In this document: in pieces, positions 7,663-15,887 of the stretch | Numbering within the stretch: position 1 is the stretch's first letter | How the letters are laid out: each line of letters opens with the position of its first letter | From: Parafrigoribacterium_A soli | GTDB taxonomy: Bacteria > Actinomycetota > Actinomycetes > Actinomycetales > Microbacteriaceae | DNA: 64,000 nt | Direction of reading: 5' to 3' | Assembly: GCF_040227235.1 (NCBI RefSeq) | Contig: NZ_JBELNZ010000004.1 | Coordinates: 1 to 64,000, forward strand | Made by a program: the position numbers and the translations under genes | The notes under the pieces: model-generated | The model's input: the letters and a program-made list of their open reading frames with translations, nothing else | What the model was told of the DNA's origin: nothing | The model's database searches: none

Positions 7663-8988
7663 ATGAAGCCCGTCGCACCCGAGGTCGAGGAGGCGACGCC
7701 GCACGGCATCGCGACGACCATCGCGCGGATGATCAGCACGGGAGACCTGGCCCCCGGCGATCGCCTTCCGACGGTTCGTGAGCTCGCGGCCGACCTGAAG
7801 ATCAGCCCCGCGACGGTCAGTCACGCCTGGCAAGCCCTCTCGGAGGTGGGACTCATCATCTCGCGCGGGCGTAGCGGTAGCTTCGTGCGCGCGACGCCTC
7901 GGCGCTGGCTGCCACCCCGATTCCAGGGGCTCGCGGGGCAGCTCGAAGCAACGCGACTCGACCTCTCCACCGGCACGCCCGACCCGCAGCTGCTACCGGC
8001 CCTCGGGCCAGCGCTCGGCCGGGTCTCCATGCGCGCGGCCACCACGAGCTACCTCGACCAGCCCGTGATCCCCGAGCTCGAAGCGGTGCTGCGCGATCGC
8101 TGGCCATACGACGTGGAGGCCGTCACGGTGGTCGATGGCGCCATGGACGGCATCTCGCGTGCGCTCGACATGGTCGTGCGATTCGGCGACCGCGTGGTCG
8201 TGGAGAACCCGGGATTTCCGCCGATCTTCGACCTGCTCGACCACGTCGGAGCGATTCGCGTGCCCGTCGACCTCGATGAGGACGGAATGCGCCCGGGCGC
8301 CCTCGCGGAGGCGCTACGGCTTCGTCCGCGGGCGATAGTGCTCCAGCCCCGGGCGCAGAACCCCACCGGCCGCTCGCTCAGCGCGACGCGGGCGCAGGAA
8401 CTCGCTCGCGTCATCCGCAACAGCCGCATCTCGAGCGAACTGATCATCGTCGAGGACGACCACTCCGGTGAGATCTCGGCGAGCCGCGAGGTGAGCCTCG
8501 GCACGTGGCTGCCCGACCAGGTGCTGCACATCCGCAGCTTCTCCAAGTCGCACGGGCCGGACCTGCGCATCGCCGCTGTGGGCGGGCCGACCGAGTTGAT
8601 CGACCAACTCGTCTCGCGGCGCATCCTGGGGCCCGGCTGGACCTCGCGCATGCTGCAGACCATCCTGCTCGACCTCCTCACCACCGCCAAGTCGATCTCC
8701 GAGGTGAGCGACGCCAGGCGCGTCTACCGCGCGAGACAGCGCAGGCTCTCGGATGCGCTGGGCACGCACGGGGTCGTCTCGCCCGTCGCGGACGGCATCA
8801 ACACGTGGCTCGAGGTCTCGGACGAACGATCCGCGGTCGTGCAGCTGGCCGCCGCGGGCATCCGGGTTGCCGCTGGGACGCCCTTCCTCGCGGCCGGCGG
8901 CGGCAACTTCGTCCGGGTGACAGCTGGTTTCGTGCGCGCGGAGTTCGACGCGGTGGCGGCACAGCTTGCCGCGGCGGTGCGGGCGTGA
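7663..8988 (+). CDS. MocR/PdxR-family transcriptional regulator (GntR wHTH fused to aminotransferase-like domain)
   Basis: 441 residues. The N-terminal GntR winged helix (about 10-80, GDRLPTVRELAADLKISPAT) is followed by a fold-type I aminotransferase-like domain with the PLP lysine in RSFSKSHGPDLRIA. Such regulators sense a PLP adduct of an amino compound. Its position head-to-head with the pyrimidine catabolic operon suggests that it controls those genes, perhaps responding to beta-alanine or an amino acid product. The effector is inference. Confidence 0.88.
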   Translation: MKPVAPEVEEATPHGIATTIARMISTGDLAPGDRLPTVRELAADLKISPATVSHAWQALSEVGLIISRGRSGSFVRATPRRWLPPRFQGLAGQLEATRLDLSTGTPDPQLLPALGPALGRVSMRAATTSYLDQPVIPELEAVLRDRWPYDVEAVTVVDGAMDGISRALDMVVRFGDRVVVENPGFPPIFDLLDHVGAIRVPVDLDEDGMRPGALAEALRLRPRAIVLQPRAQNPTGRSLSATRAQELARVIRNSRISSELIIVEDDHSGEISASREVSLGTWLPDQVLHIRSFSKSHGPDLRIAAVGGPTELIDQLVSRRILGPGWTSRMLQTILLDLLTTAKSISEVSDARRVYRARQRRLSDALGTHGVVSPVADGINTWLEVSDERSAVVQLAAAGIRVAAGTPFLAAGGGNFVRVTAGFVRAEFDAVAAQLAAAVRA

Positions 8989-9007
8989 GCAGTCATACGC
9001 TGGAGGC

Positions 9008-9421
9008 ATGACAACTCAGGCACGACCCACCTTCGGCATTCCCTCACACATCGACTTCTCCGTCTCGGATGCGGAGGCGAGCTCGCGCTGGTACGTCGAG
9101 ACCCTGGGCCTGAAACGCCTGCGTCGCGTCGACCTCGACAACCGCATCATGATCGTGCTGCAGCACGAGGCGACCGGGCTCATCATCGGTCTCAACCAGC
9201 ACACGGTCATCCCGCTCGAGCGCTTCGATGACCGCAACGTTGGGCTCGACCACATCGGATTCAGCGTCGCCGAGCGCGCGGACCTCGACGCCTGGCAAGA
9301 GGTGCTGGCCTCGATGGGGGTGGAGCACTCCCCCGCGGAGGACACCAAGAACGGCGCCGCCCTCGTCTTCCGCGACCCCGACAACATCCAGCTCGAGTTC
9401 TGGTGGAGCCGCGCCCACTGA
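9008..9421 (+). CDS. VOC (glyoxalase/bleomycin-resistance fold) family protein
   Basis: 137-residue vicinal-oxygen-chelate protein. The two beta-alpha-beta-beta-beta modules are recognisable: HIDFSVSDAEASSRWYVETLGL with a likely metal His at the start, and LDHIGFSVAERADLDAW. The C-terminus FRDPDNIQLEFWW supplies the last metal Glu. The substrate is unknown. I start at ATG 9008, which has TGGAGG just before it, rather than at an earlier in-frame ATG inside the preceding gene. The gap to the MocR gene is 19 bases. Confidence 0.85.
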   Translation: MTTQARPTFGIPSHIDFSVSDAEASSRWYVETLGLKRLRRVDLDNRIMIVLQHEATGLIIGLNQHTVIPLERFDDRNVGLDHIGFSVAERADLDAWQEVLASMGVEHSPAEDTKNGAALVFRDPDNIQLEFWWSRAH

Positions 9422-9473
9422 TCCGCGCTGCCGCGCTGCCGCGCGCGGGCCATTCGGACCGTGCCGGGGCGCG

Positions 9474-9604
9474 TAGAATTGTGCACCGGACCCCCGCACC
9501 GGATGTGATGCGGCGCGCAGGCCCCGGATCTGGGGCGGCAGGTCTCCCGCCGGCCAGTAGTGCCCGCGGATGATCGCAGCCATGCCTATCCCCCAGGAGT
9601 CCCC
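9474..9604 (+). promoter_or_regulatory. Promoter and structured leader before the F420-0 importer
   Basis: A good -10 (TAGAAT, 9474-9479) lies about 126 bases before the TTG start, giving an unusually long GC-rich leader. The leader contains several potential stems, for example GCCCC-GGATCT-GGGGC (about 9521-9536) and GGC-based pairing around 9537-9553. I do not recognise a known riboswitch family in it. The ribosome site AGGAG is at 9595-9599. Confidence 0.45.
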
Positions 9605-10606
9605 TTGACGTCCCGTTCGATCACCCATTCCCGTAGCGCGCTCGTGGCCGTTGCCGCGATTGCGGCCCTCGCTCTGGCGGGCTGCTCGCCTACCGCCGTG
9701 GCGCAGGTGCAGCATCCGTCGTCGTCGCCGTCGTCGTCGCTCAGCGTCGACAACTGCGGCACCACCGTCGACTTCGGCTCCACCGCTCCGAAGCACGTGA
9801 TCACGATCAAGTCCACCTCGACCGAGATGCTGCTCGCGCTCGGCCTGGGCGATCGCATTGTGGGGACCGCGTTCCAGGATGGACCGGTGCCCGCGAAGTG
9901 GGAGAAGGCGGCGGCGAAGCTACCCGTGCTCGCCGAGAAGGTGCCATCGCAGGAGGCCGTGCTCGCAGCATCCCCCGACCTGATCTACGCCGGATGGGAG
10001 TCGAACTTCTCCCCCGATGGTGCCGGTGCCCGCACCGACCTGCAGAACCTCGGCGTGAAGACCTACGTCTCCCCGGCCGCCTGCCAGGAGCCCGCGTTCC
10101 AGCCGAAGAAGCTCGGCTTCAAGGACGTCTTCGAGGAGATCGACCAGGTCGCCGCGATCTTCCACGTGAACCCCGCGAAGCTCATCGCGAGCCAGAAGAA
10201 GACGCTCGCCTCCATCACGCCCGATAAGCGCAAGCCCACCGCGCTGTGGTTCTCCTCCGGGTCCTCCGTTCCCTACGTCGGCGCGGGCATCGGGGCACCG
10301 GAGCTCATCATGAAGACCGCCGGGCTGACCAACATCGCGGCCTCGGTGAAGCAGACCTGGACGTCGTACAACTGGGAGTCCGTGATCGCCGTGAACCCCG
10401 ACGTGATCGTGCTGGTTGACGCGTCGTGGAGCACCGTGCAGAAGAAGATCGGCGTGCTCGAGGGCAACCCTGCGACCGCGGCACTCGACGCCGTGAAGAA
10501 CCACCGCTACGTGATCGTGCCGTTCGCCGCGAGCGAGGCGGGCGTGCGCACGGTGGAAGCGGCGGCGGATGTGGCGAAGCAGCTGCAGAAGCTGCAGTTG
10601 AAGTGA
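9605..10606 (+). CDS. ABC importer substrate-binding lipoprotein, proposed coenzyme F420-0 binding
   Basis: 333-residue class III (BtuF/FepB-like) binding protein. The signal peptide ends in lipobox LAGC. The signature after it (KHVITIKSTSTEMLLALGLG, then RIVGTAFQDGPVP) is that of the small actinobacterial clade (TIGR03868-like) proposed to carry F420-0; the substrate has been proposed from genomic context. The start is TTG at 9605, five bases after AGGAG; the longer in-frame start would place a polar extension before the signal peptide. It is followed by its permease after a repeat-filled gap. Confidence 0.8.
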   Translation: MTSRSITHSRSALVAVAAIAALALAGCSPTAVAQVQHPSSSPSSSLSVDNCGTTVDFGSTAPKHVITIKSTSTEMLLALGLGDRIVGTAFQDGPVPAKWEKAAAKLPVLAEKVPSQEAVLAASPDLIYAGWESNFSPDGAGARTDLQNLGVKTYVSPAACQEPAFQPKKLGFKDVFEEIDQVAAIFHVNPAKLIASQKKTLASITPDKRKPTALWFSSGSSVPYVGAGIGAPELIMKTAGLTNIAASVKQTWTSYNWESVIAVNPDVIVLVDASWSTVQKKIGVLEGNPATAALDAVKNHRYVIVPFAASEAGVRTVEAAADVAKQLQKLQLK

Positions 10607-10610
10607 TGGG

Positions 10611-10740
10611 GTGAGGTTTCGATACGGCCGCGGGCGGCCTACTCAACCCACGGGTTTCGACACGGCCGCGGACGGGTGCGGGTTCCGCTCGGGAGGACAG
10701 CGGGTTGAGTAGCGAGGCACGAGCGAATCGAAACCCTGGC
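10611..10740. repeat. Composite interspersed repeat between binding protein and permease
   Basis: 10611-10649 is the 39-bp unit identical to 6637-6675. A second partial copy (GGTTTCGACACGGCCGCGG) follows at 10653, and an inverted copy (GGGTTGAGTAGCG to GAATCGAAACCC) occupies about 10703-10737. The block could fold into a long hairpin and lies inside an apparent operon, where it might lower expression of the downstream genes relative to the binding protein. Confidence 0.8.
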
Positions 10741-10770
10741 ACCGGTGCCGCCCGACCGAGGAGCGGCCGC

Positions 10771-11766
10771 GTGACCGTGGTTTCGATCGTGCTCGCGGTG
10801 CTGCTGGTGGCATCCGTCGTGCTGGCCATCACCGTCGGGCCAACCAACATCACCCCGGCGGACGTCTGGGGCTCCGTCGCCCACCACCTCGGCTTCGGCG
10901 CGAGCCCACTGCCCGAGCTGCGGGACGGAATCGTCTGGCAGCTGCGGCTCCCCCGCGTGCTGACCGCGGCCGCGGTCGGTGCGGGACTGGCCGTGAGCGG
11001 AGCGGTGATGCAGGCCGTGACGCGCAATCCGCTGGCCGATCCTTACCTGCTCGGTCTGTCATCCGGGGCATCGCTCGGAGCGGTCGCCGTGCTGCTGCTC
11101 GGGGCATCCGTGCTGCTTCCGGTGGCCGCCTTCGTGGGCGCGATGCTCGCGCTCGGCGTGACGCTGCTGCTCGCCAACTCGCTCGGCCGCATCACGCCGT
11201 CGCGCACGGTGCTCGCCGGCATCGCGGTCTCAGCCCTCGCCTCCGCCATCACCAGCCTCGTGATCTTCTGGACGGTGACCGGCGACTCCTACCGCGAGAT
11301 CCTCAACTGGCTGCTCGGCTCCCTCGCGGGCGCGCGCTGGCCGGAGGTCACGATCGCCTTCGCGGCCATCCTCATCGCGGGGGCGCCGATCCTGCTGAGC
11401 GGCCGCACCCTCGACGCCTTCGCCTTCGGGGACGTCTCGGCGGCCTCGCTCGGGATCAACGTGCAGCGCTCGCGCTGGGTGCTGCTGACAATCACGGCGC
11501 TGCTGACGGGCGCTATGGTCTCGGTGAGCGGCTCGATCGGCTTCGTCGGGCTCGTGCTGCCGCACGCCGTGCGGCTGCTCGTGGGCCCTGGCCACAGGGT
11601 GCTTCTGCCGCTCTCGGCGCTCGTAGGCGGCATCTTCCTGGTCTGGGCAGACACGCTCGCACGCACGGTGTTCGACCCGCGCGAGCTTCCGGTCGGCATC
11701 GTCACGGCGCTCATCGGGGCGCCCGTGTTCGCGTTCCTGCTCGCGCGGCGGAGGGCCGACTCGTGA
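10771..11766 (+). CDS. ABC importer permease (FecCD family), proposed F420-0 transporter
   Basis: 331-residue, roughly ten-helix BtuC/FecD-type permease. Family motifs seen are QLRLPRVLTAAAVGAGLAVSGAVMQ, TRNPLADPYLLGLSSGASLG, GSIGFVGLVLPHAVRLLVG and the end PVGIVTALIGAPVFAFLLARRR. An open frame runs back to a TTG at 10705, but that lies in the inverted repeat. GTG at 10771 with GAGGAG seven bases upstream is the better start. It overlaps the ATPase gene by four bases. Confidence 0.85.
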   Translation: MTVVSIVLAVLLVASVVLAITVGPTNITPADVWGSVAHHLGFGASPLPELRDGIVWQLRLPRVLTAAAVGAGLAVSGAVMQAVTRNPLADPYLLGLSSGASLGAVAVLLLGASVLLPVAAFVGAMLALGVTLLLANSLGRITPSRTVLAGIAVSALASAITSLVIFWTVTGDSYREILNWLLGSLAGARWPEVTIAFAAILIAGAPILLSGRTLDAFAFGDVSAASLGINVQRSRWVLLTITALLTGAMVSVSGSIGFVGLVLPHAVRLLVGPGHRVLLPLSALVGGIFLVWADTLARTVFDPRELPVGIVTALIGAPVFAFLLARRRADS

Positions 11767-12596
11767 GCCGCGCGGGAGCGAATGAAAGCCGCGGTGCCGG
11801 GACAGGGGGTCTCGACGCGAGCCGGGTCAACATCCGCATCGACGGCACGCTCATCATCGACGGGGTGGACTGCACGGTCGAGGAAGGCACGTTCTCGGCG
11901 CTGCTCGGACCGAACGGGGCGGGCAAGTCGACCCTGCTCTCGGTGCTCGCCGGCATCGAGCGGGCGGATGCGGGCAGCATCCGTTTCGGTGGCGCGGAGC
12001 TGCACGAGCTGCCGCGTCGCGAGCGCGCCCGCACGGTGAGTTTCGTCGAGCAGGAGGCCACCACCGAGCTCGCGCTGACCGTGCGGCAGGTGGTGGCGCT
12101 CGGCCGCACGCCGTACCAGTCGCTGTGGGGCGACCAAACCGCGGATGACGTGGCCGTCGTCTCCGACGCGCTCGAGGCGACGGGTCTGACGCCGTTCGCC
12201 GAGCGCCGGTTCCTGAGCCTCTCCGGCGGCGAGCGTCAGCGGGTGATGCTCGCGAAGGCGCTCGCGCAGGATCCGCGGCTGCTGCTGCTCGACGAACCGA
12301 CCAATCATCTCGACGTGAGCGCGCAGCTCGCGACCCTGGCGCTCATCCGCTCGCTCACCGCCACGGGCGCGGGAGGCGGCGACATGACCGTGCTCGGGGC
12401 ACTGCACGACCTCAACCTTGCCGCCGCCTATTGCGACCACGTGATCGTGCTGCGCGGGGGGACCGTCTTCGCCGCCGGAGCGACCGAGACCGTGCTGACG
12501 CCCGAACTCGTGCGGGAGGTCTACGGGGTGCGAGCGGATGTGCTTCGGAATCCGTCGACCGGGCGCCCGGTGATCGCGTTCAGCCCGGCCGACTGA
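11763..12596 (+). CDS. ABC importer ATPase, proposed F420-0 transporter
   Basis: 277-residue cytoplasmic ATPase of the FepC/BtuD class with Walker A GPNGAGKST, signature LSGGERQR, Walker B LLLLDEPTNHLD and the switch His in LHDLNLAA. The GTG start overlaps the permease stop (GTGA), indicating translational coupling. With the two preceding genes it forms the three-gene cassette seen in actinobacteria that use F420. The gene ends at an inverted repeat facing a minus-strand gene. Confidence 0.87.
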   Translation: MSRAGANESRGAGTGGLDASRVNIRIDGTLIIDGVDCTVEEGTFSALLGPNGAGKSTLLSVLAGIERADAGSIRFGGAELHELPRRERARTVSFVEQEATTELALTVRQVVALGRTPYQSLWGDQTADDVAVVSDALEATGLTPFAERRFLSLSGGERQRVMLAKALAQDPRLLLLDEPTNHLDVSAQLATLALIRSLTATGAGGGDMTVLGALHDLNLAAAYCDHVIVLRGGTVFAAGATETVLTPELVREVYGVRADVLRNPSTGRPVIAFSPAD

Positions 12597-12648
12597 CGGC
12601 GCTCACCGTTCTTGGCTCTTGACCGTTTGCGCGTGGGGCGAGAAAACC

Positions 12649-12724
12649 GTCGTCGGGGATCGCGCCGAAGGCGGGGGCGTGGTGGGCCTCTATGGGCGGA
12701 GCCTTCGGCGCGATTCCCGACGAC
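12649..12724. terminator. 24-bp inverted repeat between convergent genes
   Basis: GTCGTCGGGGATCGCGCC and following bases at 12649-12672 pair with 12701-12724 with one mismatch over 24 bases and a 28-base loop. It sits between the ends of two convergent genes, so a bidirectional transcription barrier is likely. There is no U-run. Confidence 0.6.
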
Positions 12725-12729
12725 CACCG

Positions 12730-13746
12730 CTACTTCACCGCGTCTGCCGCCTTCGCCGCTGCCGAGAGCTTCGCCACGTACTTGTCGATGCCCCAGGTGA
12801 GCGAGAGCGCCGTGGGCGGCGAGACCGCGGAGATGAGCGGCACGCCCGTGACCGATGCGACCGCTCCCGTCTTCACGGCAGGCATCGCCTTCGCATAGCT
12901 CTGCGCCAGGAAGGTCTGCGCCTCCTCATCCGTGTTGGCGAAGTTCACGATGATGTCGCTCTTGAGCTTGTCGAGCTGCTCGTAGCTCAGCGTGTAGAAG
13001 AACGGGGAATCCCCATTCGCCAGTTCCTCCACCGCGGGCGCACTCTTCAGACCCAGGTCGAAGAGGAAGCTGACCCGTGAGTCCGCCGGGCGGTACACGT
13101 AGAAGGTGCCCGCGACATCCCAGACGACCGCGACGGTCTTGCCCTTCAACTCCGGATGCGCCCCGGCCTGCTTCGCCATCACGCTGTCGATGCCGGAGAG
13201 CACCTTCTTGGCTTCGACCGTCTTGCCGAGCGCCTTGCCGTCGATCGAGATCACGTCGCGCCACGGCGTCGACCAGGGCTTGTCGGGGTATGCCACGGTG
13301 GGCGCGATGTCGCTCAGCAGCTTGTACTGCGCCTTGGTGATTCCCGAGTAGGTGGCGAGGATGAGGTCGGGCTTGACCGCGAGGATCTCCTCGTAGGCGG
13401 GCGCCTCCTTCGTCTCGGTGATCATGGTCGGCGTCTTCGCATCGAGGTCCTTGAGCTTGTCCGCGATCCACGGCAGCACGCCGTTCTTGTCGCCGCCGTA
13501 GGCCTTCTTCTCCATCGCGACCGGCACGACCCCGAGGGCCAGCGAGGCCTCGCTGCTGCCCCAACCAAGAGTCACGACGCGCTTGGGATTCGCGGGCACG
13601 ACGGTCTCGCCGAAGGCGTGCTCGATCGTCACGCCATCGGCGGATGCACGCGGGTTGTCGGATGCGGCACAACCGCTCAGGGCGAGCGCCGGAGCGAGCA
13701 CGAAGGCTATGACGGCGGCGAGAAGGACACGGGGGCGTAGCTGCAC
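12730..13746 (-). CDS. Iron-siderophore ABC transporter substrate-binding lipoprotein
   Basis: 338-residue FepB/FhuD-type lipoprotein: signal peptide followed by LSGC lipobox near residue 26, then TVVPANPKRVVTLGWGSSEASLALG and EEILAVKPDLILATYSGI, typical of ferric siderophore binding proteins. The GTG start at 13746 is preceded by TTGGAG and, further up, by an iron box. Its permeases and ATPase are about 2-5 kb away on the same strand in a separate iron-box operon. It would capture a ferric siderophore outside the membrane; which siderophore is unknown, and no siderophore biosynthesis gene is in the window. Confidence 0.88.
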   Translation of the reverse strand: MQLRPRVLLAAVIAFVLAPALALSGCAASDNPRASADGVTIEHAFGETVVPANPKRVVTLGWGSSEASLALGVVPVAMEKKAYGGDKNGVLPWIADKLKDLDAKTPTMITETKEAPAYEEILAVKPDLILATYSGITKAQYKLLSDIAPTVAYPDKPWSTPWRDVISIDGKALGKTVEAKKVLSGIDSVMAKQAGAHPELKGKTVAVVWDVAGTFYVYRPADSRVSFLFDLGLKSAPAVEELANGDSPFFYTLSYEQLDKLKSDIIVNFANTDEEAQTFLAQSYAKAMPAVKTGAVASVTGVPLISAVSPPTALSLTWGIDKYVAKLSAAAKAADAVK

Positions 13747-13760
13747 GGCGACTCCAAGGA

Positions 13761-13783
13761 TAGGTAAGGCTCACCTAACTATA
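13761..13783 (-). promoter_or_regulatory. DtxR/IdeR-type iron box over the -10 of the siderophore binding protein
   Basis: On the minus strand the site reads GTTAGGTGAGCCTTACCTA (13761-13779), close to the 19-bp DtxR consensus TTAGGTTAGGCTAACCTAA. It overlaps a good -10, TATAGT (13778-13783), so iron-loaded repressor would block the promoter. Confidence 0.8.
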
Positions 13784-13829
13784 CCGGCGATTCGCCGTCC
13801 GCCACGACGAGCGATGTCATCGGGGGGGG

Positions 13830-14405
13830 CTACCCTGCTCGCCGAGCGGCCTCCTCGATCCGCTCGCGGTACGCGGCCCATTCCTCGGCCGTGCGCACCG
13901 GAATATTGGGATCCCCGGGGCCATTACCAACCGCGCCATCGATGAGTTCGCGCAGGATGTCGGCGTGCCCCGCATGCCGCGCGGTCTCGACGCACACGTG
14001 CACGAGAATCTGGTGGAGCGTGACACTGCGACGCTCCGGCGGCCACCAGGGCACCTCACCGACGGCGTCGATCGGGAGCGCCTCGATCGTGGCGTCGCTG
14101 TGCGCGGCCGAGAATTCGTGCAATTCGATGATGTGTGCCCTCGATTCCTCTGCCGTGACCCACATGTCGGCATCCGGCTCGGCGTCGGCGGCGAACCAGG
14201 ACGACTCGCGCCCGCTCGGACGACCGAATACATCACTGAAATAACCGAGTTGCGTGATCGCAACATGCTTGACGAGACCGAGAAGATTGGTTCCGGTCGG
14301 AGTCATCGGGCGACGACTGTCGTATTCCCCGAGTCCGTCGAGTTTTGCCAGCAGGTCCGCGCGCCGAACGCGCAGATAGCTCAGAAGGGTCGCTTTTTCA
14401 TCCAT
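13830..14405 (-). CDS. DinB-like (DUF664) family protein
   Basis: 191-residue four-helix-bundle protein of the DinB/DUF664 superfamily, which includes metal-dependent, often mycothiol-linked transferases. Candidate metal His residues are in LLGLVKHVAITQLGYF, LHQILVHVCVETARHAGH and HADILRELIDG. The terminal RTAEEWAAYRERI is common in this group. The function is unknown. An open frame extends far upstream, but ATG at 14405 gives the family-length protein. Confidence 0.78.
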   Translation of the reverse strand: MDEKATLLSYLRVRRADLLAKLDGLGEYDSRRPMTPTGTNLLGLVKHVAITQLGYFSDVFGRPSGRESSWFAADAEPDADMWVTAEESRAHIIELHEFSAAHSDATIEALPIDAVGEVPWWPPERRSVTLHQILVHVCVETARHAGHADILRELIDGAVGNGPGDPNIPVRTAEEWAAYRERIEEAARRAG

Positions 14406-14528
14406 ATCACCACTATGCATCTCGCCGCCGACACCGAGGGAAATACAGTCCGTGGTTCGCGGGGGCATCGCATAACATGAGCTTATGTATCGATCGTACG
14501 CGAGCAGTGCTCGGCTCCGGTCAGCGGG

Positions 14529-15881
14529 ATGACGCCCGACGATTCGGATGACCTCGCCAGATTCTCGCGGATGCTGGCGAGCGGAAACGCGGCGGGCGGC
14601 CCGCCCGATGCGCGCGCCGTGGAGGACGCACGACGACGTCGCCGGCGCGGGCGTATCGCCGGCCTGGTGGTCGCGATCGTCATCGTCGCCGCGATCGGGG
14701 CCTACATCCCTGCCACCCTGCTCGCGCCGGTCGATGCCACCACAGCGAGCACGCACCCGCACGAGGTCGCGACGCCCGCCCCCGCGACACTCGCCCTCCC
14801 GCACGGCAGCGAGGTCGCCGTGAGCATCACGGGCGGTGATGACTTCCAGAAGCTCAGCGGTTCGAAGGAACTGCTGAACACCTCCGGCGCGAACTCACCG
14901 CTGCCGATCGCGAGCATCAGCAAGCTCATCACGTCGCTCGTCATCCTCGACGCCAAGCCGCTCGCGATGGGCCGGCCCGGCCCCACGATCACCTTCAGTA
15001 AGAGCGACGCCAAGCTCTACGACAAGTACTACGTGCAGCAGGCGAGCATCGAACCGATGGACGCCGGAACATCCATGTCGGAGCAGGACGCACTCGAGAC
15101 CATCCTCGTCGCCTCGGCCTGCAACTACGCCGAGGTGCTCTCGACCTGGGCCTACGGATCGCAGTCGCGATTCCTCGCAGCCGCCAAGGCCTGGCTCGCC
15201 AAGAACGGGCTGACCGGCACGCGGATGGTCGAGCCGACCGGCCTCGATGCGCTTAACGTCAGCACTCCCAGTGATCTCATTGCGCTGGGCAAGATCGCGC
15301 TCGCAAACCCGGTCGTCGCCGCGATCGTCGGCTCCGCGAGCGTCACCGTGCCGAACGTCGGCTTTCTCTCGAACAACAACAGGCTCGTCGGCTCGAACGG
15401 CGTCACCGGAATCAAGACCGGCACGCTCGCCGAGGCCGGCGGCTGCCTGCTCTTCTCCGCCGTGGTCAACGCGGACGGCATCGGCCAACTCACGGTGATC
15501 GGGGTGGTGCTCGGCGCGGCCAGCCACGAGTCGATCAATGCGGATGTCGGCTCGTTCATCAAGAGCATCAAGGCCGGATTTCACACCATCAACCTGACGG
15601 TCGGCGGCGACGACTACGGCACGTACACGACACCGTGGAACAGTAAGGCGAAGCTCCTGGCTGGCAACAGCGCATCCGTGCTCGTCTGGTCGAACACCAA
15701 GGTCACGAGCACGATCAAGACCACGACGGTCACGGAAGCGCGGGACGGCGCGAAGGTCGGCGCCGTCACCTTCGTCGCGGGCTCGTCCACGATCACGGTG
15801 CCCCTGGTGCTGGAGGGCTCGATCAGCCCGCCGAGTGCGTGGTGGCGGCTCACGCATCCGCTCGAGTTGCTAGGAAACTAG
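14529..15881 (+). CDS. D-alanyl-D-alanine carboxypeptidase (peptidase S11-like)
   Basis: 450-residue peptidoglycan-modifying enzyme. A basic stretch (DARRRRRRGR) is followed by one membrane anchor (about 43-65), then the penicillin-binding domain outside the cell. The three catalytic motifs are present: SISK (Ser129), SACN and KTGT. It would trim the terminal D-Ala from stem peptides. The last 110 residues form a beta-rich domain. It sits alone between minus-strand iron-uptake genes and has no evident link to them. Confidence 0.88.
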   Translation: MTPDDSDDLARFSRMLASGNAAGGPPDARAVEDARRRRRRGRIAGLVVAIVIVAAIGAYIPATLLAPVDATTASTHPHEVATPAPATLALPHGSEVAVSITGGDDFQKLSGSKELLNTSGANSPLPIASISKLITSLVILDAKPLAMGRPGPTITFSKSDAKLYDKYYVQQASIEPMDAGTSMSEQDALETILVASACNYAEVLSTWAYGSQSRFLAAAKAWLAKNGLTGTRMVEPTGLDALNVSTPSDLIALGKIALANPVVAAIVGSASVTVPNVGFLSNNNRLVGSNGVTGIKTGTLAEAGGCLLFSAVVNADGIGQLTVIGVVLGAASHESINADVGSFIKSIKAGFHTINLTVGGDDYGTYTTPWNSKAKLLAGNSASVLVWSNTKVTSTIKTTTVTEARDGAKVGAVTFVAGSSTITVPLVLEGSISPPSAWWRLTHPLELLGN

Positions 15882-15887
15882 CGCGGC

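Noticed and set aside
9537..9548. Minus-strand GGGAGACCTGCC resembling a cobalamin-riboswitch B12 box
   Set aside because: The other riboswitch elements are missing and no minus-strand gene lies downstream; only plus-strand genes flank it.
10705..10770. TTG-initiated N-terminal extension of the importer permease
   Set aside because: Those codons are the inverted repeat copy; GTG 10771 has a proper ribosome site and starts just before the first helix.
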